64,000 bases of DNA, from assembly GCF_008931805.1 (NCBI RefSeq), contig NZ_CP044399.1, forward strand, positions 744,001 through 808,000, given 5' to 3'. The stretch comes from Moritella marina ATCC 15381. GTDB taxonomy: Bacteria; Pseudomonadota; Gammaproteobacteria; Enterobacterales; Moritellaceae. The notes under the pieces were generated by a model. That model ran no database searches and had not been told where the DNA came from. It saw only the letters and a list, made by a program, of their open reading frames with translations. This document shows positions 43,361-53,087 of this stretch, one piece after another (within the stretch, counting starts at the first letter, position 1; the number at the start of each line of letters is the position of its first letter). A program made the position numbers and the translations under genes.

Positions 43361-45265
43361 ATGATTGATAATAAAAATAACGACAATATTGAAGTGTCAG
43401 CAGAAACAACCTTAGAAAATGCCGATCGCCGTAGTCTATTTAGCAAAACAGCTATGTTAGGCGCTGGCGCGGTATTAGCGCCGATGTCTGCAGCTATGTT
43501 CTCGTCAGTGGCACAAGCCAAGCGTGTTGAATATGCCAATAGCCCAGTTGTACACCCTGGCGAATTGGATGAGTATTATGGCTTCTGGAGTGGCGGTCAT
43601 TCAGGCGAAGTTCGCATCATGGGTTTACCTTCTATGCGTGAATTAATGCGTATACCTGTGTTTAATATTGATAGTGCAACAGGTTGGGGCTTAACAGACG
43701 AAAGTAAACGTATTAAAGGTGAGAGTGCGCATATCTTGGCGGGTGATTCACACCATCCTCACATGAGTATGACTGACGGCCGTTATAACGGTAAATACGT
43801 GTTCATCAATGATAAAGCCAATTCACGTGTTGCTCGTATTCGCTGTGATGTGATGAAAACAGATAAAATGCTAACAGTGCCAAACGTACAAGCCGTGCAT
43901 GGTCTACGCGTACAAAAAGTACCGTACACTAAATACGTGATCTGTAATGGCGAGTTTGAAATTCCGATGAACAATGATGGTAAAGCATCAATGGAAGATG
44001 TAAGCACTTATCGTTCGCTGTTCAATGTGATTAATGCCGACACCATGGAAATGGCATTCCAGGTCATGGTTGACGGTAATCTAGATAATACCGACGCCGA
44101 TTATGACGGTAAGTATTTCGCATCGACTTGTTACAACTCAGAAATGGGCATGAGCTTAGGCGAAATGATTGCGTCTGAGCGTGACCATGTCGTGGTATTC
44201 AGCCTCGCACGTTGTGAAGCGGCGCTCAAGGCCGGTAAATTCAAAACTTATAATGGTAATGGCGTACCTGTACTTGATGGTCGTAAAGGTTCTGATCTTA
44301 CCCGTTATATTCCAGTACCAAAATCACCACACGGGATGAACACCTCGCCAAGTGGTAAATATTTTGTCGCCAATGGTAAGTTATCGCCAACAGTGTCGAT
44401 TATTGCAATTGATAAACTCGATGCCTTGTTCGATGACAAGATCAAACCTCGCGATACCATAGTGGCAGAACCTGAACTGGGTTTAGGTCCACTGCATACT
44501 GCGTTTGATAACCGTGGTTTTGCTTATACAACCTTATTCCTTGATAGCCAAATTGTGAAATGGGATGTTGAAGAAGCGATCCGTGCGCATAACGGCGAAA
44601 AAGTAAATTACATTAAACAAAAACTCGATGTGCATTATCAACCTGGACATAACCATACATCACAAGGTGAGACCCGTGATGCTGATGGCAAGTGGCTAGT
44701 TTCTTTATGTAAATTCTCGAAAGACCGTTTCTTACCTGTGGGTCCTTTACGTCCTGAAAATGATCAGTTAATTGATATTTCTGGTGATGAAATGAAACTG
44801 GTACACGATGGTCCAACATTTGCTGAACCACATGATTGTATGATCGTGCACCGTAGTAAAGTGAAACCACAGAAATTGTGGACGCGTGATGATCCTATGT
44901 TCGCCGACACATTAGCAATAGCGAAAGCGGACGGTGTCAATACCATGATTGACAACAAAGTTATTCGTGATGGTAACAAGGTGCGTGTGTACATGACCTC
45001 TGTTGCCCCTGTGTATGGCATGAATGAGTTTAGGGTTAAATTAGGTGATGAGGTCACGGTTATCGTCACTAACTTAGATATGGTTGAAGACGTTACTCAT
45101 GGTTTCTGCATGACCAATCACGGCGTGCAAATGGAAATCGGCCCACAAGCGACTGCTTCAATCACCTTTATCGCCAATAAACCGGGCGTGCAATGGTATT
45201 ACTGTAACTGGTTCTGTCATGCGTTACACATGGAAATGCGTGGTCGTATGCTAGTTGAGGCGTAA
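43361..45265 (+). CDS. nosZ: Nitrous oxide reductase, Tat-exported
   Basis: 634 residues, periplasmic copper enzyme reducing N2O to N2. Twin-arginine signal [20 protein letters not shown] at residues 26-45. CuZ His ligands are visible in [43 protein letters not shown] and EPHDCM. CuA ligands lie in VTHGFCM and the C-terminal [12 protein letters not shown]. The Tat signal and nosR neighbour place it in clade I. 80 bp after nosR; all ligands are intact, so it should be functional. Confidence 0.97.
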   Translation: MIDNKNNDNIEVSAETTLENADRRSLFSKTAMLGAGAVLAPMSAAMFSSVAQAKRVEYANSPVVHPGELDEYYGFWSGGHSGEVRIMGLPSMRELMRIPVFNIDSATGWGLTDESKRIKGESAHILAGDSHHPHMSMTDGRYNGKYVFINDKANSRVARIRCDVMKTDKMLTVPNVQAVHGLRVQKVPYTKYVICNGEFEIPMNNDGKASMEDVSTYRSLFNVINADTMEMAFQVMVDGNLDNTDADYDGKYFASTCYNSEMGMSLGEMIASERDHVVVFSLARCEAALKAGKFKTYNGNGVPVLDGRKGSDLTRYIPVPKSPHGMNTSPSGKYFVANGKLSPTVSIIAIDKLDALFDDKIKPRDTIVAEPELGLGPLHTAFDNRGFAYTTLFLDSQIVKWDVEEAIRAHNGEKVNYIKQKLDVHYQPGHNHTSQGETRDADGKWLVSLCKFSKDRFLPVGPLRPENDQLIDISGDEMKLVHDGPTFAEPHDCMIVHRSKVKPQKLWTRDDPMFADTLAIAKADGVNTMIDNKVIRDGNKVRVYMTSVAPVYGMNEFRVKLGDEVTVIVTNLDMVEDVTHGFCMTNHGVQMEIGPQATASITFIANKPGVQWYYCNWFCHALHMEMRGRMLVEA

Positions 45266-45357
45266 AGCTTAGCAATACTGAACTGAATAAAATAACGGGG
45301 AGTAGCACTTTAGTTGCTTCTTGTTATTGTACTTTTATGATTGAAAAGAGAGTGTTA

Positions 45358-46698
45358 ATGGCTAAATATGCATTTACCGTATTAACGTGGTTCATATTAT
45401 CGATCTGTTTGCCGTTTACTGCTCTGGCGAAAAACATTCACGTTACGCCTGATGACGATCTCCAAGCTTCATTAAACCGTGCTGATGATGGTGATGTTGT
45501 CATTATTGCAGCGGGCGAATACATAGGTAATTTCATCGTTAATCAAAGCATTACTGTTATTGGTGAAGTAGAGAATGTGACTGATGAAAATCGCGCTGTC
45601 ATTAATGCTAATGGTAGCGGTCATGGTCTTGAGTTACGTAATTCAAATATCACCATTGAAAACCTGAGTATTAAGAATTGGGGCAGTGATTTAACAGAAC
45701 AGGATTCGGGTATTTATACCGATAAGAAATCCACTAACATCACAGTGCAAAATAACATATTAACAGGCAGCGGTTTCGGTATCTGGATCCAACGTAGCCA
45801 AGATGTACTCATTAAGAATAATCAAGTAACAGGTAATGCCGCATTACGCACCTCAGACCGTGGTAATGGTATTCAGCTTTCGATGGTAAAAAAAGCCTTA
45901 GTAGAAGGGAATACGGTAAGCGAAACACGTGATGGTCTGTATATTATTTCCAGCCAAGAAAATGAACTTAGAAACAATACCCTGCATGATTTGCGTTTTG
46001 GCATCCACTATATGTATTCACATAATAACAAGGTAGTGAATAACTTTTCATATAACGCCCGAGTGGGTTATGCCTTAATGAGCTCGCGTAAATTAACCGT
46101 ATCAGGTAACCGCAGTTTGAATACCGAAGACTATGGTTTTTTACTCAACTTCATTACTTTTTCAGAGATCTCAAACAATCACATAAAAGACGTTTGGACC
46201 AAGCCTGAAAACAAGGTATTAGGACGTGATGGTAAAGGGCTATTCATCTACAACTCAGGTTACAACACCATAAAATACAATAGCGTAGATACCGCAGAGA
46301 TCGGTATTCATTTAACCGCAGGTTCTGAGCATTCAAAAGTATACGGTAACAATTTTATTAATAACCCAATTCAAGTGAAATACGTATCCAACAAACGCCA
46401 AGAATGGAGCCTTGATGGCATAGGTAATTACTGGAGCAACTACCTAGGTTGGGACCTCGATGGTGACGGTAAGGGTGATACTGCGTTTGAGCCCAATGAT
46501 GGTATTGATAAGATGGTATGGGAATACCCTGAAGCGAAAGTCTTGCTTGATAGCCCTGCAGTATTGTTATTACGTTGGGTACAAAATCAATTTCCAATAT
46601 TAAAACCCGGCGGTGTACAAGACAGCCATCCATTAATGACCCCGAGCAGTATTCACAATACGTCCACAAAAAATAGCGAGGCAACAGACTCATTATGA
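45358..46698 (+). CDS. nosD: NosD, periplasmic copper-site maturation protein
   Basis: 446 residues with a Sec signal peptide (TVLTWFILSICLPFTALAK) and a right-handed beta-helix of CASH/carbohydrate-binding type repeats (GIWIQRSQDVLIKNNQVTG, GLYIISSQENELRNNTL, GIHYMYSHNNKVVNNF). It helps build the CuZ site of NosZ together with NosF and NosY. ATG 45358 follows AAGAGAG; the ATG at 45337 has no ribosome-binding site. Overlaps nosF by 4 bp. Confidence 0.93.
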   Translation: MAKYAFTVLTWFILSICLPFTALAKNIHVTPDDDLQASLNRADDGDVVIIAAGEYIGNFIVNQSITVIGEVENVTDENRAVINANGSGHGLELRNSNITIENLSIKNWGSDLTEQDSGIYTDKKSTNITVQNNILTGSGFGIWIQRSQDVLIKNNQVTGNAALRTSDRGNGIQLSMVKKALVEGNTVSETRDGLYIISSQENELRNNTLHDLRFGIHYMYSHNNKVVNNFSYNARVGYALMSSRKLTVSGNRSLNTEDYGFLLNFITFSEISNNHIKDVWTKPENKVLGRDGKGLFIYNSGYNTIKYNSVDTAEIGIHLTAGSEHSKVYGNNFINNPIQVKYVSNKRQEWSLDGIGNYWSNYLGWDLDGDGKGDTAFEPNDGIDKMVWEYPEAKVLLDSPAVLLLRWVQNQFPILKPGGVQDSHPLMTPSSIHNTSTKNSEATDSL

Positions 46699-47693
46699 CC
46701 TCTTCAATTGTAACGATGACTAATGTCAGCAAGCATTTCCAGCGATTAAAAGCGTTAAACAATATCTCATTAGAACTTGCTGAAGGTGAAGTTTTGGGGC
46801 TGTTTGGTCACAACGGTGCTGGTAAAACTACCATGATGAAAATTATCTTAGGGATTGAAAAAACCAGTAGTGGTGACGTCAGTATTTTTGGCCGTGATCC
46901 GCAATCGAAACAAGCATGGCAAGACCGTCGCCATATTGGTTACTTACCTGAGAATGTAAGCTTTTATGATCACTTAACTGGCGTGGAAGTATTACGTTAC
47001 TTTGCCAAGTTAAAGTCAGTGCCACGTACTCAAGTAGCTGAATTATTAGAATTAGTGGGTTTAACTCACGCGATGCAACGTCAGGTTAAAACGTACTCCA
47101 AAGGTATGCGCCAACGATTAGGACTTGCTCAAGCGTTTCTTGGCGAGCCGAAATTGTTGTTATTAGATGAACCAACCGTAGGTTTAGACCCAACTGCGAC
47201 GCAAGAATTCTATCACTCTGTCGATGGTTTAAAAAAGCGTGGTGCCAGCATTATTTTATGCTCGCATGTATTACCTGGCGTTGAGCAACATATTGAACGG
47301 GCGATGATTTTATCGGGTGGACAAGCTATTGCGATAGGTAGCTTGGCGCAATTACGTGAACAAGCCAACTTACCTGTGATGATTCAGACACAAGGTATCA
47401 ATGCGCAATTAAGCGATGATCCGTTATTAGCTACTTTCATCAAAGGTGATGGCTGTTTACATGTACAGGAACATGAAAAAATGAGGGTGCTAAAACAGGT
47501 CATGGAATATGACGGGCTGACTGATGTTAGTGTGGAATCAGCCAGCTTAGAGCAGTTGTATCAGTATTATTTATCTCACGCCGCTGTAATCAAAGGTAAG
47601 TTGAGTGCTAGCTGCATTCAAGGTTTGTCTAATGATGCTAATGTAACGACGGCAGCAAGGACGATAAAAAGGAATGAAGGAGTTGCATCATGA
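46695..47693 (+). CDS. nosF: NosF, ABC-type ATPase for NosZ maturation
   Basis: 332 residues. Walker A GHNGAGKTT (about residue 38), signature TYSKGMRQRLGLAQ, Walker B LLLLDEPTVGLDP, switch region ILCSHVLPG. Cytoplasmic ATPase of the NosDFY complex, which supplies sulfur or copper-related cargo for the CuZ cluster. The 4-bp overlaps with nosD and nosY show translational coupling. Confidence 0.95.
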   Translation: MTSSIVTMTNVSKHFQRLKALNNISLELAEGEVLGLFGHNGAGKTTMMKIILGIEKTSSGDVSIFGRDPQSKQAWQDRRHIGYLPENVSFYDHLTGVEVLRYFAKLKSVPRTQVAELLELVGLTHAMQRQVKTYSKGMRQRLGLAQAFLGEPKLLLLDEPTVGLDPTATQEFYHSVDGLKKRGASIILCSHVLPGVEQHIERAMILSGGQAIAIGSLAQLREQANLPVMIQTQGINAQLSDDPLLATFIKGDGCLHVQEHEKMRVLKQVMEYDGLTDVSVESASLEQLYQYYLSHAAVIKGKLSASCIQGLSNDANVTTAARTIKRNEGVAS

Positions 47694-48508
47694 ATGCTAT
47701 TTTAGCGGTTGCCGGTAAAGAGTTTCAAGATGGCTTAAGAAACCGTTGGTTTGTATCTATTACGGTCGTGTTCTCGATCTTATCATTAGGCTTGAGTTAT
47801 TACGGCGCCGCTGCATCTGGCGGGGAGGGGAACGCTTCATTGTCTTCAATCATTGCCAGTTTGTCTAGCCTTGCCGTATTTTTGATTCCGCTGATTGCCT
47901 TGTTATTGAGTTACGATAGCTTTGTCGGCGAGCAGGAAGCCGGTACCTTGTTGTTGTTATTGACGTATCCGCTCAGTAAAGGGCAATTACTGTTGGGTAA
48001 GTTTGTCGGTCAAGGCGCGATTATTACCTTAGCGACGGTGCTGGGTTTTGGTAGTGCTGCAGTCATGATAGGTTTGCAATCTGGATTTGAGGGCGTGTTT
48101 GCAGCCTTTGGTTTATTCATTGTCACTGCCACCTTATTGGGACTGGTATTTATTAGTGTGGCTTACGTGATCAGCATTGCCGTGAATGAAAAATCAAAAG
48201 CCGCGGGTATTGCTTTACTGGTGTGGTTTTTCTTTGTCTTGGTATTTGATTTAGCACTATTGGCGGCATTAGTGGGGGTCGATGATGGTTTGACTCAACA
48301 AGGGCTAGTCAATGTGATGATGTTTAATCCTGCCGATGTGTTTCGTTTGATTAACCTTGCTGCCCTAGATAGCGGTGATGTCAATGGCGTGATTGCTGTG
48401 GCGATTAACTCGAGTCAATCTATCTCGGTATTAATGACTATCATGCTGGCATGGATATTAGTGCCTTTGACTGTGGCGAGAGTTGTGTTTGCCAATAAAA
48501 AGCTGTAG
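47690..48508 (+). CDS. nosY: NosY, ABC-2-type permease for NosZ maturation
   Basis: 272 residues with six membrane segments, ABC-2 permease. The opening AVAGKEFQDGLRNRWFV and LLLLTYPLSKGQLLLGKFVG are typical of NosY. It anchors NosF and transfers the signal or cargo to NosD. Overlaps nosF by 4 bp; 77 bp, including a tandem 23-bp repeat, separate it from nosL. Confidence 0.94.
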   Translation: MNAILAVAGKEFQDGLRNRWFVSITVVFSILSLGLSYYGAAASGGEGNASLSSIIASLSSLAVFLIPLIALLLSYDSFVGEQEAGTLLLLLTYPLSKGQLLLGKFVGQGAIITLATVLGFGSAAVMIGLQSGFEGVFAAFGLFIVTATLLGLVFISVAYVISIAVNEKSKAAGIALLVWFFFVLVFDLALLAALVGVDDGLTQQGLVNVMMFNPADVFRLINLAALDSGDVNGVIAVAINSSQSISVLMTIMLAWILVPLTVARVVFANKKL

Positions 48509-48523
48509 CTATCATCAAGCCTA

Positions 48524-48569
48524 TTTATAACGAAATAGCATTAAATTTTATAACGAAATAGCATTAAAT
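48524..48569 (+). repeat. Perfect tandem duplication, 2 x 23 bp, between nosY and nosL
   Basis: The 23-bp unit starting TTTATAACGAAATAGCATTA is repeated exactly with no spacer, just upstream of the nosL ribosome-binding site (GAAGGAA). A recent replication-slippage event. Confidence 0.9.
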
Positions 48570-48585
48570 TAGTGAAGGAATATTT

Positions 48586-49080
48586 ATGTTTAACTCAAAA
48601 TTAAAAACCTTGTCTCTTGGTGTTTTTTTAGCATTTGCTGTCGGCTGTAGCGAACAAACAGAGCAGCAGGTAATGGTGCAGCAAGCGGTGAAGATTGAAC
48701 AAGCGGATAGCTGTCATTTATGTGGTATGACAATCAGCAATTTCCCTGGGCCTAAAGGTGAAAGCTATACCGCAAACCAAGGCAATATTAATAAATTTTG
48801 CTCTACGCGAGATCTGTTTGGTTTTATTCTACAGCCTGAAAACAAGCGCCAAGTGCGAGAAGTCTATGTGCATGACATGAGTAAAACACCTTGGGGTCAA
48901 CCAAACGATGAGCATTTCATTGATGCTAAGCTGGCTTGGTTTGTTATAGGTTCAAGCAAAACTGGTGCAATGGGGCAGACGTTAGGTAGTTTTAGTGATA
49001 AATCAGATGCGGAAACGTTTGTGCAGGAGTTCGGTGGTCAACTGTATAAATTTGATGACATTACACTTGCAGATCTTTAA
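48586..49080 (+). CDS. nosL: NosL, copper-chaperone lipoprotein
   Basis: 164 residues. Lipobox in LAFAVGCSEQ (Cys about residue 21) and the Cu(I)-binding CHLCGM motif near residue 44. NosL delivers copper to apo-NosZ or NosD at the outer face. Last gene of the nos operon; no nosX/apbE flavin transferase is encoded here, so covalent FMN loading of NosR must rely on an ApbE elsewhere. Confidence 0.94.
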   Translation: MFNSKLKTLSLGVFLAFAVGCSEQTEQQVMVQQAVKIEQADSCHLCGMTISNFPGPKGESYTANQGNINKFCSTRDLFGFILQPENKRQVREVYVHDMSKTPWGQPNDEHFIDAKLAWFVIGSSKTGAMGQTLGSFSDKSDAETFVQEFGGQLYKFDDITLADL

Positions 49081-49102
49081 TTGAATAGGGGGCAGGAATA
49101 GT

Positions 49103-49138
49103 AAAACACACAAACAGTTCCGTTGTTATGTGTGTTTT
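49103..49138 (+). terminator. Terminator of the nos operon
   Basis: AAAACACACA / TGTGTGTTTT enclosing an inner AACA/TGTT pairing, 22 nt after nosL. Confidence 0.75.
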
Positions 49139-49190
49139 CGGTGTGTATGGCTACACACTATACGTCGTTATAAGACGCTATTAATAAACG

Positions 49191-49457
49191 TTAAACAACA
49201 ACGTATTGTTTTGCTTGTCTTGCTTCAACGATATATCTTCTTTTTAACTTTTTAGCCATGTCTGGAGTTAGATCAGAATGCAGTAATTCTAATGTACTCT
49301 GGCCTTTACTTTTCAGGTAAGCTGCAACTAATGGACGGCTTGGGTCTGCGTGACCTTTAGCCCACTCGTAGCTTTTAATTGCGTTTGCTGGTGGTGTTTT
49401 CTTTGCTGCGATATAAACACTGCCATCAGGAAAAGATACGCGGTAAATATTGATCAT
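49191..49457 (-). CDS. Small basic protein of unknown function
   Basis: 88 residues, basic. The start INIYRVSFPDGSVYIAAKK has the look of the first beta-hairpin of a GIY-YIG domain (IY..FPDG..YI), but the catalytic Arg/Glu pattern is not evident, so I do not assign nuclease function. A central KSYEWAKGHADPSRPLVAAYL and a C-terminal KKLKRRYIVEARQAKQ suggest a compact helical, nucleic-acid-friendly surface (inference). Single gene between the nos terminator and the AraC gene. Confidence 0.6.
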   Translation of the reverse strand: MINIYRVSFPDGSVYIAAKKTPPANAIKSYEWAKGHADPSRPLVAAYLKSKGQSTLELLHSDLTPDMAKKLKRRYIVEARQAKQYVVV

Positions 49458-49580
49458 TTTTGTCTCACTTTATTCTTCGTCATCAAAATACTAAATTTTA
49501 TCGCCATAGTATGACAGCTTTTAGCGTGTTAAACATAATTACTTGGTTTTAGCCTTGACCCAAGGGGTTAATTGGCTACT

Positions 49581-49619
49581 CATTTAATACCATAGATATC
49601 AATGTTGATGGATTAAATG
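49581..49619 (+). promoter_or_regulatory. Inverted repeat upstream of the AraC-family gene
   Basis: CATTTAATACCAT / ATGGATTAAATG, imperfect by one base, 14-nt spacer, 157 bp before the regulator start. Candidate operator; nothing else is seen in the 318-bp gap. Confidence 0.35.
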
Positions 49620-49775
49620 CTGATGCTTTAAGCAATTAGCTCGATTGTATAGGCCTAATCTTGATTATGCCGGTAAGCCCCTTTAAATTTAGTACATTAG
49701 TTGTTAATTTAAACGAGTGAGTGTTAATAACTTAGATTTAAATAATAAATACGTAATTTCAAAGGTTTATAGATT

Positions 49776-50786
49776 ATGGATCAAGCAATTAAATATACCA
49801 CGATCGCGGCATGGAGTTTATCTATTGCGAACGCGTTAGATGCAAGCGGGTTTAATTCTAATGAGGTGTTTAAAAATGCGGGTATCTCATTAACGGATAT
49901 ACAGAATGCCCCTAATTCCTTACTTGATATAAAACAGATGACGGCACTGTGGAAAGAAGTCGCGTTGATCACGCAGAAGCCACACTTTGGTCTGATTGTC
50001 GGTCAATATTCAAATATCAAGAAAAATCATATTTATAATCACCTGATCAAAAAGTCGGACTCTCTGCTGCAAGTCCTTGAAGGTCTGCCGAGTTATTACG
50101 GTAAGTTAAGTAATTCAGTTTGTCTTACCTTAAACAATACCCCACATTTATTGGGCGTTACGATCTCACCATTGGAAGGTGTTGAAATCAGTGATATGTC
50201 TATTGATGCATTTTACTCTTCTTTTGTCAGTATCATTAATGACTTGGTTGATTCTGATTCGTTTATACATCATGTTGATTTGGTGCGTAATAAGCCTAAA
50301 AATAAGCGCCCTTGGTCAGACAGTTTTAACTGTGAGACTAAGTTTGCTCAAGAAGTTAATTGTCTGTGGTTGAATAAATCGGTGTTAACGCAGTTCTCAG
50401 TTAAAAATCTCATGCTTGAAAAGAAAATGGCAAGCAGTTTTGATTTAGATAAAATGTCATTAACTGAAAAGATTGAGCGCTTGATACACAGTTCAATTGC
50501 TAATAGTGAACCGACATTAGACGAGATTGCAGTGATGTTAAATATGAGCGTACGCTCAATTAGCCGCAGTTTGAAAGAAGAAGGCCTGACGTTTAGAGAT
50601 ATTTTAAAACATAAGCGTCAAGAACTGGCTGTGCATTATCTGACTAAAACTGAAGAATCAATCTTAATCATTTCAGAAAACTTAGGTTATAAAAATATGG
50701 GTAACTTTACCCGTGCATTTCAAACCTGGTTTGCACAATCCCCATCACAGTATCGTGAAGATTGCCGTAACAAGTGCCGTAAATAA
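49776..50786 (+). CDS. AraC-family transcriptional regulator
   Basis: 336 residues: an N-terminal arabinose-binding-like domain of the OruR/ArgR-type group (IANALDASGFNSNEVFKNAGI) and a C-terminal AraC double helix-turn-helix (LDEIAVMLNMSVRSISRSLKEEG, ISENLGYKNMGNFTRAFQTWFAQSP). It lies 149 bp upstream of the alkylsulfatase gene in the same direction and is its likely activator, responding to a fatty or sulfated ligand (inference). Confidence 0.9.
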   Translation: MDQAIKYTTIAAWSLSIANALDASGFNSNEVFKNAGISLTDIQNAPNSLLDIKQMTALWKEVALITQKPHFGLIVGQYSNIKKNHIYNHLIKKSDSLLQVLEGLPSYYGKLSNSVCLTLNNTPHLLGVTISPLEGVEISDMSIDAFYSSFVSIINDLVDSDSFIHHVDLVRNKPKNKRPWSDSFNCETKFAQEVNCLWLNKSVLTQFSVKNLMLEKKMASSFDLDKMSLTEKIERLIHSSIANSEPTLDEIAVMLNMSVRSISRSLKEEGLTFRDILKHKRQELAVHYLTKTEESILIISENLGYKNMGNFTRAFQTWFAQSPSQYREDCRNKCRK

Positions 50787-50935
50787 ACGTCGTTACATTA
50801 GTGTCGTAAACAAGTGTCGTAACAAACAGTTCATTAGTAGCGCCCTTAGATTCAAATATTAAGTGGGCGCAAAATGATAAATGGCTTGTTAATAAGTTGT
50901 GATACCTTGTCATTATCGTAACTACTAATGGCTAT

Positions 50936-52993
50936 ATGGACATGTTTAATAAAAAGAACTTAAGCGCACAAATTCAAAACGTAATCTACAATAAGATTAA
51001 ATTAAAGAAGCACTTACCATTAGCAATTATTGCTTCTGGCAGTTTATTTTTAGCTGCTTGCGGGCCGAGTAGTGACGACAAAACTTCAAGTACTGGCCCT
51101 GATGAATATGGCTTCACTCCCGCATCTGAATATACACTTGAGTCAAATAACGCGGTATTAGAAGAACTCCCTTTTGAAAATAAACAAGACTTTTCCGATG
51201 CGAATCGTGGCTTTATTGCAACCTTACCTGAGTATGTTGTTAAATATACTGACGGCAGCACAATTATGGATCTGTCTGATTATGACTTTATTGAAGGTGA
51301 TGCTCCAGGCAGTGTTAACCCAAGCTTATGGCGTCAAGCGAAGCTAAATAACATTAATGGTCTGTTTAAAGTCACTGACGGTATTTATCAAGTCCGTGGT
51401 TTTGATTTAGCAAACATGACGGTGATTGAGGGTAAAAAAGGCTGGATTATTGTTGATCCGCTAACTACCTCAGAAACGGCGAAAAAAGCCCTTGATTTTG
51501 TTAATGAGCAATTGGGTTTCCGTCCCGTATCTACTATCGTATTTACGCATAGCCACATGGATCACTTTGGCGGTGTAAATGGATTACTTGCAGCCGCGGG
51601 TAACGATGTTGCTAACATTGAAGTCGTTGCGCCGGGTGGTTTTATGGAAGAAGCGACGAATGAAAACATCATTGCTGGTCCTGCAATGAGTAAACGTGCA
51701 AGTTATATGTATGGTAATTTATTACCGCGCTCTGAGCGCGGTCATGTGGATGCAGGTCTAGGTAAAGCGGTACCCTTTGGCACCTTTAGTATCTTAGCGC
51801 CAACATTAACGGTGAATACTGACGAAACACATACCATTGATGGTGTTGAATTTGAGTTCCACATTGTATCGGGTACAGAAGCACCGTCTGAATTCACTTT
51901 CTATTTACCGAAAATGAAAGCGTATTGTGGTGCCGAAATGGTGTCTAAAACGATGCATAACTTGTACACCTTACGTGGTGCACATGTGCGTGATGCCGTG
52001 TTGTGGAGCAAGTCGATTGATGAAGCAATCGAAGAGCAAAAAGACGCTGAAATTTACTTTGGTACCCACCACTGGCCTGTTTGGGGACAAGATAATATTA
52101 ATGAATTCTTAGTCTCACAGCGTGATACTTACAAATATATTCATGATCAATCTGTGCGAATGATTAATAATGGTTTAACACCGAAAGAAATTGCTGAAGA
52201 AATCGAAATGCCACCAGCGCTATCCAACACGTTCTCGAGCCGTGGTTATTACGGTACTGTGAAGCATAATGCGAAAGCCATTTATCAAGGTTACCTTGGT
52301 TGGTACGATGCAAACCCAGTTAACTTAGATCCGTTACCTGAATATGAATCTGCGGCTAAGTACGTGAAATTAATGGGTGGCGCAGATGCGGTTATCATTA
52401 ATGCACAAGCGGCTTATGATGAAGGTGAATATCGTTGGAGTGCTGAGCTATTAAATCATGTGGTATTTGCAGACGCTGATAATAAAGACGCTAAAGAATT
52501 ATTAGCGAGCAATTATGATCAATTGGGTTATCAAGCTGAATCAGCACCTTGGCGTGATGTTTACCTGTCTGGTGCTTATGAATTACGTCATGGTGCGGCA
52601 GATAAAGTGATTGATTTAGCATCGATGAAAGTGATTATGCTAGAAACGCCAGTGGATAAATTCTTTGAAAGTATGGCTGCGCGCCTGAACGGCCCAGAGG
52701 CATTTGGTGAAGAGTTTACGTTAAACATTAACTTCACTGATTTAGATAAAAACTATGTGCTAGAACTGGAAAATGCGGTATTACGTCATAAACTTGCGCC
52801 TAAAGATAAAACTGCGGATGCAACAATGAACATCACTCATGATTTGTTTGTTGATTTAGTTATTGGTGTAGCGGGTGTATCTGAAGTACTAACATCAGAT
52901 GACTTAAGCCTTGAAGGCAGTAAGTTAGGTTTGATTAGCTTCTTCGCATTACTTGACCAGCCAGAGGGTGTATTTAATATCGTTACACCTTAA
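50936..52993 (+). CDS. SdsA1-type alkylsulfatase lipoprotein (metallo-beta-lactamase fold)
   Basis: 685 residues. A lipobox LAACG near residue 42 follows a hydrophobic stretch, so the enzyme is probably lipid-anchored, while Pseudomonas SdsA1 is secreted. The zinc motif FTHSHMDHFGG (HxHxDH, about residue 202), EVVAPGGFMEE and GAEMVSKTMHNLYTLRGA match alkylsulfatases; the middle has the dimerisation helices, and the C-terminal 120 residues form an SCP2-like domain (ATMNITHDLFVDLVIGV). It would hydrolyse primary alkyl sulfates to alcohol and sulfate. Upstream AraC regulator; terminator at 53026. Confidence 0.9.
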   Translation: MDMFNKKNLSAQIQNVIYNKIKLKKHLPLAIIASGSLFLAACGPSSDDKTSSTGPDEYGFTPASEYTLESNNAVLEELPFENKQDFSDANRGFIATLPEYVVKYTDGSTIMDLSDYDFIEGDAPGSVNPSLWRQAKLNNINGLFKVTDGIYQVRGFDLANMTVIEGKKGWIIVDPLTTSETAKKALDFVNEQLGFRPVSTIVFTHSHMDHFGGVNGLLAAAGNDVANIEVVAPGGFMEEATNENIIAGPAMSKRASYMYGNLLPRSERGHVDAGLGKAVPFGTFSILAPTLTVNTDETHTIDGVEFEFHIVSGTEAPSEFTFYLPKMKAYCGAEMVSKTMHNLYTLRGAHVRDAVLWSKSIDEAIEEQKDAEIYFGTHHWPVWGQDNINEFLVSQRDTYKYIHDQSVRMINNGLTPKEIAEEIEMPPALSNTFSSRGYYGTVKHNAKAIYQGYLGWYDANPVNLDPLPEYESAAKYVKLMGGADAVIINAQAAYDEGEYRWSAELLNHVVFADADNKDAKELLASNYDQLGYQAESAPWRDVYLSGAYELRHGAADKVIDLASMKVIMLETPVDKFFESMAARLNGPEAFGEEFTLNINFTDLDKNYVLELENAVLRHKLAPKDKTADATMNITHDLFVDLVIGVAGVSEVLTSDDLSLEGSKLGLISFFALLDQPEGVFNIVTP

Positions 52994-53025
52994 TTGGATA
53001 TCGATTAGTACAGACTTAGGTAAAC

Positions 53026-53053
53026 AAAAGCACGCTATTTAGCGTGCTTTTTT
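53026..53053 (+). terminator. Terminator after the alkylsulfatase gene
   Basis: AAAAGCACGCTA-TT-TAGCGTGCTTTTTT, perfect stem. The stem sequence is shared with the hairpin at 53620-53651, on the other side of the tautomerase gene. Confidence 0.9.
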
Positions 53054-53087
53054 GTGTCAGTACATTTTGCTATTTAAGTTGTTATGT

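Noticed and set aside
46358-46762. Minus-strand 134-codon frame across nosD/nosF
   Set aside because: Antisense to two recognised, translationally coupled genes.
49191-49457. GIY-YIG nuclease assignment
   Set aside because: Only the first hairpin looks similar; the catalytic Arg and Glu pattern is not visible.
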